A DNA stretch of 64,000 bases from Lachnospiraceae bacterium (GCA_017550425.1 JAFZPG010000041.1:1-64000), one strand, 5' to 3'; numbered from the stretch's first letter, positions 38,083 through 46,787 are shown. Notes: a model not told the origin generated them from the sequence alone. Made by a program: numbers and translations.

Positions 38083-38111
38083 AGTTTAGCATACTTTTTT
38101 CGCAAAATCAA
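38083..38111 (-). promoter_or_regulatory. rimP-nusA-infB operon promoter
   Basis: Minus strand TTGATT (38106-38111), 17 bases, TAAACT (38083-38088), with extended -10 TGC just before it. The expected start near 38076 leaves about 22 bases before the terminator-like hairpin. Confidence 0.7.
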
Positions 38112-38200
38112 TACCTAAATCGAAATTTTTTCGAAAAACCTGCAAATTACTTCAATCAAACCTCCTGTTATGCCTACGTGAGAATCTACAGAATATCTTA

Positions 38201-38488
38201 TCAGTCCAGATCGTGACCGCAGTGCGGGCAGCCCTTCCACGGATTTGAAAGATAAAGATTTAGTCTTATACCCGTGGTATACAATTTCTCTCCGCAATAG
38301 GGACACCGAAAACAAAAAAACACGAGGAGGCGTGCTCCGATACAAATAAAACAAAAGAACACTGCCGGAACCACATACCATTCTGTACCTGCATTCGGAT
38401 TCCTTAAACCGATACAAAAAGGGATGATACAAAGTAGCGCCAGTACATTCAACACCCAGTAGATGATATATGTTTTCTTTAAGCTCAT
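38201..38488 (-). CDS. Small membrane protein with C-terminal zinc ribbon
   Basis: A 95-residue protein with two hydrophobic segments (IIYWVLNVLALLCIIPFCI and VVPAVFFCFICIGARLLVFF) followed by a cytoplasmic zinc ribbon formed by CPYCGEKL and CPHCGHDLD. The ATG at 38488 is chosen over 38512, because the longer version would run through the flotillin terminator and lacks a ribosome binding site. I do not recognise a specific family. It stands alone between the flotillin terminator and the rimP promoter. An overlapping frame of 133 codons at 38115-38516 has none of these features. Confidence 0.75.
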   Translation of the reverse strand: MSLKKTYIIYWVLNVLALLCIIPFCIGLRNPNAGTEWYVVPAVFFCFICIGARLLVFFCFRCPYCGEKLYTTGIRLNLYLSNPWKGCPHCGHDLD

Positions 38489-38501
38489 ATCTCTCTTCCT
38501 C

Positions 38502-38539
38502 AAAAAACACATCCACGAACGGGTTCGCGGATGTGTTTT
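38502..38539 (-). terminator. Terminator of the NfeD-flotillin unit
   Basis: A stem of up to 17 bp (38504-38520 / 38523-38539, with one G-U on the minus strand) is followed by T6. It lies 30 bases after the flotillin stop. Confidence 0.88.
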
Positions 38540-38568
38540 ATCAAAATCAATATACGTAAGTAACGAGA

Positions 38569-40206
38569 TTACTCAACATCCGTATTCGGATCAACGGTCA
38601 CTTTCTCAACGGTGGCAGCAGCCTTAACAGCGTTTACCATTTCCGGAGAAGCATTGATCGTTACGTTGCGGTTTACCTGAGCATCGTAGCCCTTCGCCTT
38701 TACGAGGTCTGCAAGGTCAACGCCGGTTACTTCCTTCATGGACTCGAATACCTGCGCCATAACGCCGGTAACATTGCCCGCAACGCTTGTAACACCATTG
38801 CCGCTGCCGCTGTCCATGATCATGATCTTATCGATCTGGCTCAGAGGCTCAGCGATCTTACCTGCAACATCCGGAAGAACACGGATGAGCATCTCGGCAA
38901 CTGCAGCGCCGGTGTACTGCTGATAAGCCATAGCCTTTTTGGACATTGCTTCTGCTTCTGCGATACCTTTTGCACGGATCGCTGCAGCTTCTGCCATACC
39001 ACGCTGGCTGATAACGTCTGCTTCTGCCTGACCAGTAGTCTTAATAGCCTCAGCGTCTGCGATCGCCTTGATACGCTTTGCTTCTGCCTCTGCAGCCGCA
39101 AATTTCTTACGAGCCTCTGCTTCCGCTTCTGCCTCGGCGATCTTACGATACTTCTCAGCATCTGCGATGGTCTGTGCTTTTTCCTTGTCGGCCAGAGCGG
39201 GCTCTACAACTTCTGCACGAAGGCTTTCCTTCTTGCGCTCAGCCTGCTTTGCGGCAAGTTCGATATTCTTCTGCTCTTTTGCGATCTGGATCTGCACCTG
39301 AGCAGCTTCGATGTCTTTCTGACGCTCCTGACGCATGAGTTCTACGTCGAGAGCTGCAGCAACGACTTCCTTCTCGGTGATATTCTTCTGAATATCGTAT
39401 GCGGAGTCAGCCTTTGCCTTTGCTGCCTGCTGCTCCTGCATGTAAGCAGCTTCCTGAACGGCTTTCGCCTTTGCAGCTTCACTGATCTCGGTCTCTGCCT
39501 GCAATCTCGCCTGCTCACCGGCTCTTCTCGCCTTAGAAGTCTCGATCTGAGCCTCGCGGTTAGCCTCTGCCTTCGCGATCTCAGCGTCCTTCTTCTTCTC
39601 AACGATCTGCTTAACACCGAGTGCCTGGATATATCCGTTGGAGTCGTTGATATCCTTAATGGTGAATACCTTTACCTCGAGACCCATTTCCATGAGCTCG
39701 GTACCAACAACTTCCTGAACCTTAGCGGAAAATGTCTCACGATCACGGTAGATCTCTTCTACGGTCATCGTGGAAACGATCTCACGAAGTTTACCTTCAA
39801 GGACGTTAGTAGCTGTATTACGAATGGAACGCTCGATCTCGGCCTCATTCTTACCGGTAAACTGCTCGATCGCGTTGAAGATCGCGTTCGCCTCATTCTT
39901 AACCTTAATAACTGCGGTGCCGACTACGGCGATCGGAACGCCCTGGGATGACATACTCTCATCGGTGGTAACATCCAACTGAATATTACCGAGGGAGATC
40001 ATATCGACACGTTCCAAAACGGGGATCACAAGTCCGCCGCCACCAGTGATGATACGTTTCTTAAGACCGGTAACAACCGCTGCTCTGTCCTGCGGAACTT
40101 TTCTCCACATGGACAAAATGATGGAAAGGATGATCACGATACCGATCGCTACGATCACGCCGATGATCAAGCCCTTCGGGATCTCAAACGAAGTTAATGT
40201 TAACAT
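38569..40206 (-). CDS. floT: Flotillin-like SPFH protein
   Basis: A 545-residue membrane scaffold of the FloT/YuaG type that organises functional membrane microdomains. A single N-terminal membrane segment (IIGVIVAIGIVIILSIILS) is followed by the SPFH/PHB domain (KKRIITGGGGLVIPVLERVD, TVEEIYRDRETFSAKVQEVV). About 210-420 is a long Ala/Glu/Lys coiled coil with repeated AEAEA-type units that drives oligomers. The C-terminus has ADVISQRGMAEAAA and a mixed region. It is preceded by an NfeD-family gene, the usual pairing (yuaF-yuaG). The gene symbol follows the Bacillus name. Confidence 0.93.
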   Translation of the reverse strand: MLTLTSFEIPKGLIIGVIVAIGIVIILSIILSMWRKVPQDRAAVVTGLKKRIITGGGGLVIPVLERVDMISLGNIQLDVTTDESMSSQGVPIAVVGTAVIKVKNEANAIFNAIEQFTGKNEAEIERSIRNTATNVLEGKLREIVSTMTVEEIYRDRETFSAKVQEVVGTELMEMGLEVKVFTIKDINDSNGYIQALGVKQIVEKKKDAEIAKAEANREAQIETSKARRAGEQARLQAETEISEAAKAKAVQEAAYMQEQQAAKAKADSAYDIQKNITEKEVVAAALDVELMRQERQKDIEAAQVQIQIAKEQKNIELAAKQAERKKESLRAEVVEPALADKEKAQTIADAEKYRKIAEAEAEAEARKKFAAAEAEAKRIKAIADAEAIKTTGQAEADVISQRGMAEAAAIRAKGIAEAEAMSKKAMAYQQYTGAAVAEMLIRVLPDVAGKIAEPLSQIDKIMIMDSGSGNGVTSVAGNVTGVMAQVFESMKEVTGVDLADLVKAKGYDAQVNRNVTINASPEMVNAVKAAATVEKVTVDPNTDVE

Positions 40207-40270
40207 TTTATTCCTCCTGTTAAGTTAAATGATCCGATATGGTTATCGGAGAATGATTTGTTTCCGGGAC

Positions 40271-40855
40271 TTATTCGTCCCCCAGGCGATATTTTTCAGC
40301 CATGTCCTTCGGCCGGACGATGACTTCGTTTTTCTCGACCCGTACGATGGTCACGACGGAACCCTGCCGGATGACCTGTGTAGGATTATCCGCCTTTGCG
40401 GGATAGTTTGTCGTGATACCGTCAAATGTGGTAACACTGACCGAACCGAAACCGCCGGCAATGATCGTATTTACTACGTGGCCGTCACAACCGACCAGAT
40501 CCTCACGGGAGATCGTGGTATGTTCCACTTTTCGAAGGGTTCGAATAAAACTCTGGATGATGACTGCTCCCACATATCCGACTGCCACCGCGATAAGTAC
40601 GACCATCCATAACTTCAATGAGCCGTCCAGGATCTTACCCATGGCGCCGAATAGCATAAGGCCGACGCAGATGCTGTGGATCGATGCCGGTAAAAGTGAT
40701 ATGGAAATATCACCGATATCAAAGCCGAAATCGAAGCCCATATCAGGGCCATCGCCGTCTGTGTCAACGGAAGCGTCAAATATTCCGCCGAGTATCAGCG
40801 TTATCAACGGTATCGAAAAGCCTACAACGATACATATCGTATATACCGTATCCAT
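40271..40855 (-). CDS. NfeD/YuaF-like membrane protein
   Basis: A 194-residue protein with three or so membrane segments (VYTICIVVGFSIPLITLILGG; LLPASIHSICVGLMLFGAMG; LWMVVLIAVAVGYVGAVI). A C-terminal OB-fold domain follows (REDLVGCDGHVVNTI, GFGSVSVTTFDG), as in YuaF/NfeD proteins that partner flotillins. An acidic loop DTDGDGPDMGFDFGFD lies after the first segment. Strong RBS GGAGGGAG. It is co-transcribed with the flotillin gene 64 bases downstream. Confidence 0.85.
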   Translation of the reverse strand: MDTVYTICIVVGFSIPLITLILGGIFDASVDTDGDGPDMGFDFGFDIGDISISLLPASIHSICVGLMLFGAMGKILDGSLKLWMVVLIAVAVGYVGAVIIQSFIRTLRKVEHTTISREDLVGCDGHVVNTIIAGGFGSVSVTTFDGITTNYPAKADNPTQVIRQGSVVTIVRVEKNEVIVRPKDMAEKYRLGDE

Positions 40856-40997
40856 GAAGCTCCCTCCTTCCTTGCGGCAGATCGTTTCATTAACGTTTGT
40901 AATTACGATATTATGATCGTAAGCGAGATCCGTATAACAGAACCCGCTTACCGGAAAACGTTATCGCAAAACATCCGTTTTTTCCACCCGCAATCGT

Positions 40998-41006
40998 ATT
41001 ATATCA
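40998..41006 (-). promoter_or_regulatory. Extended -10 promoter for NfeD-flotillin
   Basis: TGATATAAT on the minus strand (TG one base before a perfect -10) lies about 145 bases before the NfeD start. No good -35 is visible, which extended -10 promoters can tolerate. Confidence 0.5.
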
Positions 41007-41025
41007 GATTACGGCCGGATGTTTA

Positions 41026-42135
41026 TTACTTTTTTCTTTCGGATTTCGCACAAATATAGTCTTTTGCGACTAACATTTCTGCGCAAAGGACCGCACCGCC
41101 GGCAGCACCGCGCAGAGTGTTGTGGGACAGGCCGACAAACTTCCAGTCATAGACCGTATCTTCACGCAGACGGCCGACACTTACGCCCATGCCCTTCTCG
41201 TAGTCAACGTCCAGAGCGACCTGGGGACGGTTGTCTTCTTCCAGGTACTGGATGAACTGCTTCGGAGCGCTGGGCAGTTCGAGTTTCTGCGGCTCGCCGG
41301 AAAATGCGAGCAACTTCTCGATGAGCTGTTCCTTCGTTACTTTCTTCTTAAACTTTACGAAAACGGCTGCGGTATGTCCGTTCAGGACCGGAACGCGGAT
41401 GCACTGGCATGTGATCACGGGACTTGTAGCCGGAACGATCACGCCGTCTTTTACCTGACCCCACAGACGCAGAGGCTCCTTCTCGCTCTTCTCTTCCTCA
41501 CCACCAATGTACGGGATGATATTGCCCACCATCTCAGGCCAGTCTTTGAAGGTCTTACCGGCGCCGGAGATCGCCTGATAGGTCGTAGCAACCACTTCAT
41601 AAGGCTCGAACTCCTTCCATGCTGTAAGAACCGGAGCATAGCTCTGGATGGAGCAGTTCGGCTTTACGGCAATGAAACCGTACTTTGTGCCGAGACGCTT
41701 CTTCTGCGCAGCGATCACCTCGAAATGCTCAGGGTTGATCTCCGGAACTACCATGGGAACGTCGGGTGTCCAGCGATGTGCGCTGTTATTGGAAACGACC
41801 GGTGTCTCGGTCTTCGCATAAGCTTCCTCGGCTGCGGCGATGGCTTCCTTTGTGCCCTCGTAAGCGCTGAATACCATATCGACCTGAGAAGCGACCTTCT
41901 CCACTTCATCTACGTTCAAAACGACCAGTTTCTTAACTGCCTCCGGCATCGGGGTATCCATCTTCCAACGATCGCCGACGGCTTCCTCATATGTTTTACC
42001 GGCGGAACGAGGGCTCGCTGCTACCGCAACGACCTCAAACCAGGGATGCTCTGCCAGGATGGAGATAAAACGCTGTCCTACCATACCCGTAGCACCCAAA
42101 ACGCCGACTTTTAATTTTTTGTTCAATTTCTTCAT
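41026..42135 (-). CDS. asd: Aspartate-semialdehyde dehydrogenase
   Basis: Reduces aspartyl phosphate to aspartate semialdehyde for lysine, diaminopimelate, threonine and methionine. VGVLGATGMVGQRFISILAEH is the NADP-binding start and VKPNCSIQSYAPVL carries the catalytic Cys; GAGKTFKDWPEMVGNIIPY is also seen. The pattern is that of the archaeal/fungal-type enzyme, not the classic E. coli type. The start at 42135 (GGAGGACATT before ATG) gives about 369 residues; the frame is open 17 codons further. It stands alone, with tRNA-Thr upstream. Confidence 0.94.
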   Translation of the reverse strand: MKKLNKKLKVGVLGATGMVGQRFISILAEHPWFEVVAVAASPRSAGKTYEEAVGDRWKMDTPMPEAVKKLVVLNVDEVEKVASQVDMVFSAYEGTKEAIAAAEEAYAKTETPVVSNNSAHRWTPDVPMVVPEINPEHFEVIAAQKKRLGTKYGFIAVKPNCSIQSYAPVLTAWKEFEPYEVVATTYQAISGAGKTFKDWPEMVGNIIPYIGGEEEKSEKEPLRLWGQVKDGVIVPATSPVITCQCIRVPVLNGHTAAVFVKFKKKVTKEQLIEKLLAFSGEPQKLELPSAPKQFIQYLEEDNRPQVALDVDYEKGMGVSVGRLREDTVYDWKFVGLSHNTLRGAAGGAVLCAEMLVAKDYICAKSERKK

Positions 42136-42241
42136 AATGTCCTCCAATTCCGATGTCCACCGTGAAAAAGCAAATTTCCGTCTCACACGGACAATCTTCT
42201 ATTTGATGTTCGACTACGGCAAATACCTCTAAAACGTAAGA

Positions 42242-42270
42242 TAGTAGCGAAGAGAAATCTCTCGCTACTA
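42242..42270 (-). terminator. Hairpin after tRNA-Thr
   Basis: A 9-bp stem TAGTAGCGA / TCGCTACTA continues into a second 4-bp stem past one unpaired base, and lies 10 bases past the tRNA 3' end. It is followed by ATCTTACGTTTT. It probably ends the tRNA transcript, though the T tail is interrupted. Confidence 0.65.
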
Positions 42271-42280
42271 TCCGATAAGA

Positions 42281-42353
42281 AGCTCCTGGGGGGACTCGAA
42301 CCCCCGACCTGCGCATTACGAATGCGACGCGCTACCAGCTGCGCTACAGAAGC
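42281..42353 (-). tRNA. tRNA-Thr, anticodon CGT
   Basis: A cloverleaf folds on the minus strand. Acceptor GCTTCTG / CAGGAGC has one G-U, the D arm is GCGC-AGCTGGTA-GCGC, and the anticodon loop is TTCGTAA (anticodon CGT, reads ACG). The T arm is GGGGG-TTCGAGT-CCCCC. The first anticodon-stem pair is a T:C mismatch. CCA is not encoded; the discriminator base would be T. Confidence 0.95.
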
Positions 42354-42404
42354 AACCATATATTTCAGGCAATCTGCCGTGTCATCTTAAAGATGACTTA
42401 CGTT

Positions 42405-42433
42405 ATGTTAACACATCAAATAGGGTATGTCAA
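42405..42433 (-). promoter_or_regulatory. tRNA-Thr promoter
   Basis: Minus strand TTGACA (42428-42433), 17 bases, TAACAT (42405-42410). The -35 box overlaps the stop codon of the MATE gene. An 8-bp perfect palindrome at 42381-42397 lies just after the expected start. Confidence 0.82.
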
Positions 42434-43815
42434 GCATTTTTTTGCCTGTTTTCCTTGAATTTTCTGCTCAGTATCAGAAAGCAGATCAGATGTACGCTAA
42501 ACGTCAGGGCCCACGATAGCGGATACGTAATGTAGATCATGCTTGCATTGTGAAAACGAGGGATCGGGAACACGGTCCACAGCCAGATCAGGCGCAGGAA
42601 GCAGGCGCCGATCAGCGATACAATGGTAGGCATGATCGAATAACCCATGCCGCGGATCGAACCTACACAGACATCCATCATGCCGCATAACAGATACGTC
42701 GACATGATCATCCACAGACGCACCATACCGGCATCCACGATCTCCGGATTTCCCGAATAGATTCCCAGCAAAGGGCGCCCGAAAAACAGCGCTATGTAGC
42801 CGAGGACCGTACCCACCGTGATCACGCTGGCTTCCACGGTCCAAAAGATGGGCCGTATCCGGTTTTGCTTTCCGGCGCCGAGGTTCTGACTCGTAAATGA
42901 GATCGCCGCGTGATGGAAGGCATTCATGGATACATAGACAAAGCCCTCGATATTCATTGCGATGGAATTGCCCTCGATGACCAGGTCGCCCAGATCATTG
43001 ACCGAAGACTGGATCACCACGTTCGCCAGGGAAAAGATCACGCCCTGAAAACCGGCCGGCAGACCGATACGGGCGATCCTTTTCAGTCTGGACAGATCAA
43101 CATAGGGATGCAGGATGTCAAAGTGCAGTTCCCCTTTCTCTCTCACCAGACAAAGCACGACCAGGACCGCGGACAATGTCTGCGACAGAATGGTCGCCAG
43201 CGCAACTCCGGCCACATCCATTTGAAATACGATGACAAACAGCAGGTTCAGGCATACATTGAGTGCGCCCGAGATCGTCAGGTAGACCAGCGGACGCCGT
43301 GTATCCCCGACCGAACGCAGGATCGAACTTCCGAAATTGTAGACCATCATCGAAGGCATACCTAGGAAATAGATCGTCAGGTAGATGACTGCCTTATCCA
43401 GGATCGCATTCTTCGCGTTCATCAGGACCAGGATCGGGCGGGCAAACGTCACGCCGACGATGGCCAGAACGATCCCCGAGATCAGACTGATGCACATGGA
43501 GGTCTGAATGGTATCCTTCAGTTTTTTGTTTTGTTTGGACGCAAAATAACGCGCGACCAAAACGCCGGTGCCTACGGAAAGCCCGACGAAAAGATTGGTC
43601 AGCAGGTTGATCAGCGATCCCGTACAGCCGACGGCGCCGAGAGAGGAATCTCCCGCGTACTGTCCGACCACCACGATGTCGGCAGCATTAAATAATAGTT
43701 GCAAGATGCTCGAAAGCATTAACGGGATCGTAAACTTAATGATATTCGGCAGCAAGGGGCCGTTCAACATGTCGACCTTTCCGTTCCTGCCCGTTTTATA
43801 TTTTTGATCCATCAT
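42430..43815 (-). CDS. MATE-family efflux transporter
   Basis: A 461-residue, roughly twelve-helix transporter of the MATE family that exports cationic drugs or metabolites with Na+ or H+. The start region LNGPLLPNIIKFTIPLMLSSI and GALGAVGCTGSLINLL-type sequence are typical; LGMPSMMVYNFGSSILRSVGD marks the middle. The start is uncertain. The ATG at 43815 lacks a ribosome binding site, while an in-frame ATG at 43770 has AAAGG at good spacing. It follows the lipoprotein gene by six bases, so is probably in the same transcript. Substrate unknown. Confidence 0.9.
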   Translation of the reverse strand: MMDQKYKTGRNGKVDMLNGPLLPNIIKFTIPLMLSSILQLLFNAADIVVVGQYAGDSSLGAVGCTGSLINLLTNLFVGLSVGTGVLVARYFASKQNKKLKDTIQTSMCISLISGIVLAIVGVTFARPILVLMNAKNAILDKAVIYLTIYFLGMPSMMVYNFGSSILRSVGDTRRPLVYLTISGALNVCLNLLFVIVFQMDVAGVALATILSQTLSAVLVVLCLVREKGELHFDILHPYVDLSRLKRIARIGLPAGFQGVIFSLANVVIQSSVNDLGDLVIEGNSIAMNIEGFVYVSMNAFHHAAISFTSQNLGAGKQNRIRPIFWTVEASVITVGTVLGYIALFFGRPLLGIYSGNPEIVDAGMVRLWMIMSTYLLCGMMDVCVGSIRGMGYSIMPTIVSLIGACFLRLIWLWTVFPIPRFHNASMIYITYPLSWALTFSVHLICFLILSRKFKENRQKNA

Positions 43816-43821
43816 TCTGTT

Positions 43822-45165
43822 CTATTTGGTCAAAAATGACCAGTCCATATTCCAATATTCGCCGTAAACGCCCGGCGTCAGTTTCTTCCACGTCTCACGG
43901 TCGCAATCGACCTTAAAGTGGTACTGCCCTTCGGAATCAAACCGGATGTACTCTCCGTTCTTCATGACTTCGCAGAGCGCGTTTTTCTTCAAATATTGTT
44001 TCTTCCACTGCTCGACAAACACTTCCGGCAGCAGGAAGTCATCATAACAAAAATAGGTCGGATAATACCCGTCGACGCAGGATGTCAGATCCACCGTAAA
44101 GAAGAAATTCCGCACGCGGCCGATGATATACGGCACATCGTCCACATAGGAAGTCACCCATTCTCCGTAGATCTTCTGATCCTTAAAGGCATCCATCACG
44201 TAGACAAAACTCTCCTCGCCGTACATTTCGCAGGTATTCTCAAACAGACGGCGGCAGGTCGTCTCATGCATCCAGTAAAAATCCGCCTTATACTCCGCGT
44301 TCAGGGACAGAACAAAATCGCCGCCAACGTAGATCCCCAGAAGAGTTTGTCCGGTTTCGCCCTCTGCCTTCATATCGGTAAAGCGCACCAGATCGCCGAC
44401 CCGCACCTGATCGCGGCCGACTTCGATTCCATAGGTCTCGATCTCTTCCGCCGTATACGGCAGTCGTATCCCGTACTTCCCATAGATCGCGCGAACGAAC
44501 AAAGCCGAACGCTGCCGCAACGTGAGTTCATTTCCGTTCAATGCCATCGCAGAAAATGGATCGGTCTTCTCCGGTTTGTAGGCGACCGAAAGATATTTGA
44601 GCGCGGAAACAAGCGGTTTCTGACCGGACAATGCTTTACTTGAGGCCACGCCGACCTCACAAGCGTTGTTGCCGTCCTTCATGCCGGCAGCAGCCGTTAC
44701 GATCACATCACAAGACAGACCGTCATAGGTGATCGTGAACATATTGTCACCGACTTCCAAAAGCTTATACAGGTCCGCATTCCATCCCGAAGGGTTCTCT
44801 TCGAGGATCTCCTCTCCCTGCATCACGCGAACTAATAGATCTTGGATCTCTACACGCTCCCTCTCGAAACGCTCGGGACCCACATAGGTGACCGTAAGTA
44901 CGCGTGGCTCGGTCTCGGGCTCGGTCTTCACCTCTTCGGTCGTCTCCGGAGCCGTTGTCACTGGATCCGTGATTTCGGTCGTCTTCGTATCCGGCAGGGT
45001 CGCTTCTGTATTATCCACAGAAAAAGAAGGCCCCTCCATAGAAGCGGCTGTCGTCCCGGCGATCCCCGGCGTATCCGGCTCCGTCGCCGGATCCTGCCCG
45101 CTCTTACAGGAGCATATTCCGGTTAAACATATGAGCAAACACAGGATACTGACAACTCTTCGCAA
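43822..45165 (-). CDS. Lipoprotein with apparently inactive NlpC/P60-like domain
   Basis: About 447 residues. A hydrophobic signal (VVSILCLLICLTGICSC) ends in a lipobox-like ICSC. A Thr/Glu/Pro linker runs to about residue 90, then a beta-rich region. Later, SALFVRAIYGKYGIRLPYTAEE, RVGDLVRF and LLGIYVGG align with the NlpC/P60 pattern. The catalytic Cys position is Ser and the His position Leu, so it should not cut peptide bonds; it may bind wall peptides instead. I chose TTG at 45165 (GGGGG eight bases upstream); an ATG at 45231 would overlap the previous gene. No named family recognised. Confidence 0.62.
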   Translation of the reverse strand: MRRVVSILCLLICLTGICSCKSGQDPATEPDTPGIAGTTAASMEGPSFSVDNTEATLPDTKTTEITDPVTTAPETTEEVKTEPETEPRVLTVTYVGPERFERERVEIQDLLVRVMQGEEILEENPSGWNADLYKLLEVGDNMFTITYDGLSCDVIVTAAAGMKDGNNACEVGVASSKALSGQKPLVSALKYLSVAYKPEKTDPFSAMALNGNELTLRQRSALFVRAIYGKYGIRLPYTAEEIETYGIEVGRDQVRVGDLVRFTDMKAEGETGQTLLGIYVGGDFVLSLNAEYKADFYWMHETTCRRLFENTCEMYGEESFVYVMDAFKDQKIYGEWVTSYVDDVPYIIGRVRNFFFTVDLTSCVDGYYPTYFCYDDFLLPEVFVEQWKKQYLKKNALCEVMKNGEYIRFDSEGQYHFKVDCDRETWKKLTPGVYGEYWNMDWSFLTK

Positions 45166-45182
45166 AGAAAGGTCCCCCTTTT

Positions 45183-46580
45183 TTATCTGCCTTGATAGTT
45201 GGAAAGTTTCGTATAGGCCTGCGCGGACCACTGACTCTCGGGATCGATCGCGATCAGTTTATTCAGGCACTCGCGCATGGCATTGATATCCCCGACCGAT
45301 TCATAACTGAGAGCCAGGTAATAAAGCACGGGCTCCGAATCCGGCTTCAGGGTATTGGCCTGTAACAGGTACTGGATGGAACGCTCATAATCGAGCTGGT
45401 CCCGATACCGCAATCCGCAGTAATACAAACGGTACCACATCTCCTCATGCATATCGTCTTTGATCGCGCGGTATGCCTCGGCGTAGACCTTGTCTCCGGA
45501 TTGGGAGTCGAGATCCAGATAGGCATTCATCGCTTTCAGGTAATCCTCATCAACGTACATCTTCATGACGCCGATCAGGTTCTGATAGTCTTCGATCTGT
45601 TTCCGGAGTTCCGCAATGGTCTCCGTAGCGGTCGATGCCGCATTATCGCGTTCATTGACACTTCGTTCCAGTCTCGCGACTTCGTCCTGCAGGTTCGAAT
45701 TATCGGTCTGCAGACGCATGATCTCCGTCCGCAGGTTCGAGACCTGTGTAATACTGTCGGTCAGCATGGCCCGCGCCTCACCCTGCTCGATCCTTCGCAC
45801 CGAAGGCACGACGATAAAATAGATGAGCAACGCACCGAGCAGAAAACCGATCGCGATATACATCGCGTAGACAACATAAGAACTGTATTCCCGGATCGCA
45901 GAGGTCGGGGTAATGACTCCGTCCTCCTCGGAAGCGAAACGCCCTTTTACCACGTCGGACAGGGACGTATCGTTCTTGCGGGCTTCATTGATCTCTTCCA
46001 GATACCGGATCGTCGTAGAATCGCCGCAATCGATGGCCGCGCAACGCTTCAACAAACGCTCCGCCTTCGTGTAAGCCCCGTCCTGCATGTACAAAAGCGC
46101 AAGAAGCTGGTAGGCCTTAACATTGTTGTACGGTTTGGAAACGATCCGCTTCAGCGACAGCAGCGCCAGATCGCGGCTTCCGACTTCCAGATAATGCAGG
46201 GCATTATTATACCGATGCAGGTTCGCCGACAAAGCCTTCTGCGTCGACTCCACCTGTTTCAGGTAGCCGTCGGCGGGATTATCTTTGTCATTCAGATTCT
46301 TACTGATGACCCATTCCCGCAACGCGAAAACCAATTCGCCGAGTTCATAATAAACCAGCCCGAGGAGATTTCGCGCTTCGTAGTGTTTCTTATTCAGATT
46401 TAAACATTGGTGCAATGCCGTCAGCGCTCCGGTCAGATCCCGTCGCTTCGCGCGCTCCAGTCCCAGATTGTAATACAAGTTCGACGTTTGAATGATCTCT
46501 CGATACAACCGGATATCGGTACCACATGTCAGGCAGACGTCCTGCTTCGACAGCTTCGCTCCGCATATCAAACATTCCAT
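45183..46580 (-). CDS. Zinc-ribbon, TPR and coiled-coil membrane protein
   Basis: A 465-residue protein. A zinc ribbon (CLICG and CLTCG, Cys 3, 6, 16, 19) opens the chain. TPR-like repeats follow to about 210 (YYNLGLERAKRRDLTGALTAL, NLLGLVYYELGELVFALREW). A membrane segment lies near 235-257 (YAMYIAIGFLLGALLIYFIVV), then a coiled coil (about 270-330, LRTEIMRLQTDNSNLQDEVA). Further TPRs end it. The zinc/TPR part should be inside the cell and the coiled coil outside. It follows the 47-residue gene by three bases and precedes the lipoprotein; the trio probably work together at the envelope. Function unknown. Confidence 0.78.
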   Translation of the reverse strand: MECLICGAKLSKQDVCLTCGTDIRLYREIIQTSNLYYNLGLERAKRRDLTGALTALHQCLNLNKKHYEARNLLGLVYYELGELVFALREWVISKNLNDKDNPADGYLKQVESTQKALSANLHRYNNALHYLEVGSRDLALLSLKRIVSKPYNNVKAYQLLALLYMQDGAYTKAERLLKRCAAIDCGDSTTIRYLEEINEARKNDTSLSDVVKGRFASEEDGVITPTSAIREYSSYVVYAMYIAIGFLLGALLIYFIVVPSVRRIEQGEARAMLTDSITQVSNLRTEIMRLQTDNSNLQDEVARLERSVNERDNAASTATETIAELRKQIEDYQNLIGVMKMYVDEDYLKAMNAYLDLDSQSGDKVYAEAYRAIKDDMHEEMWYRLYYCGLRYRDQLDYERSIQYLLQANTLKPDSEPVLYYLALSYESVGDINAMRECLNKLIAIDPESQWSAQAYTKLSNYQGR

Positions 46581-46583
46581 GCT

Positions 46584-46727
46584 TTACTCCTTATCGGTCG
46601 CATCCTTCAAGATCCTGGCTAATATATCCGTAACATCCACCAACGGCGTGTTCTTTATCGTCTCCTCAGTATCTTTTAACTCGAGGCTGGGCTTGAATTT
46701 CGCAAGCTCCTCTTCAAAATTCAACAT
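46584..46727 (-). CDS. 47-residue acidic/helical protein
   Basis: A short gene MLNFEEELAKFKPSLELKD... with a strong GGAGG ribosome binding site seven bases upstream. It is preceded by a near-perfect promoter, and its stop lies three bases before the TPR gene. The sequence looks amphipathic helical with charged ends. No family recognised. Position and signals argue that it is real and first in the TPR-lipoprotein-MATE transcript. Confidence 0.75.
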   Translation of the reverse strand: MLNFEEELAKFKPSLELKDTEETIKNTPLVDVTDILARILKDATDKE

Positions 46728-46758
46728 GTGAAAAACCTCCGCGGAAAGTTTACATTTT

Positions 46759-46787
46759 ATTATACTTGTTTATCGGGGAAAATGCAA
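46759..46787 (-). promoter_or_regulatory. Promoter of the 47-aa/TPR/lipoprotein/MATE unit
   Basis: Minus strand TTGCAT (46782-46787), 17 bases, TATAAT (46759-46764). Confidence 0.85.

Noticed and set aside
38115..38516. 133-codon frame overlapping the zinc-ribbon membrane gene
   Set aside because: The alternative frame has paired CPYC/CPHC motifs, two membrane segments and a ribosome binding site; this one has none.
40856..41025. SigW-type promoter for the flotillin pair (TGAAAC seen)
   Set aside because: No CGTA-type -10 at the required distance; the extended -10 sigma-A site is a better explanation.
42136..42241. Possible lysine riboswitch before asd
   Set aside because: The gap is too short and lacks the conserved multi-helix pattern.
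42035..42316. 93-codon minus-strand frame over the tRNA and asd start
   Set aside because: It starts inside the tRNA-Thr gene and reads out of frame into asd.
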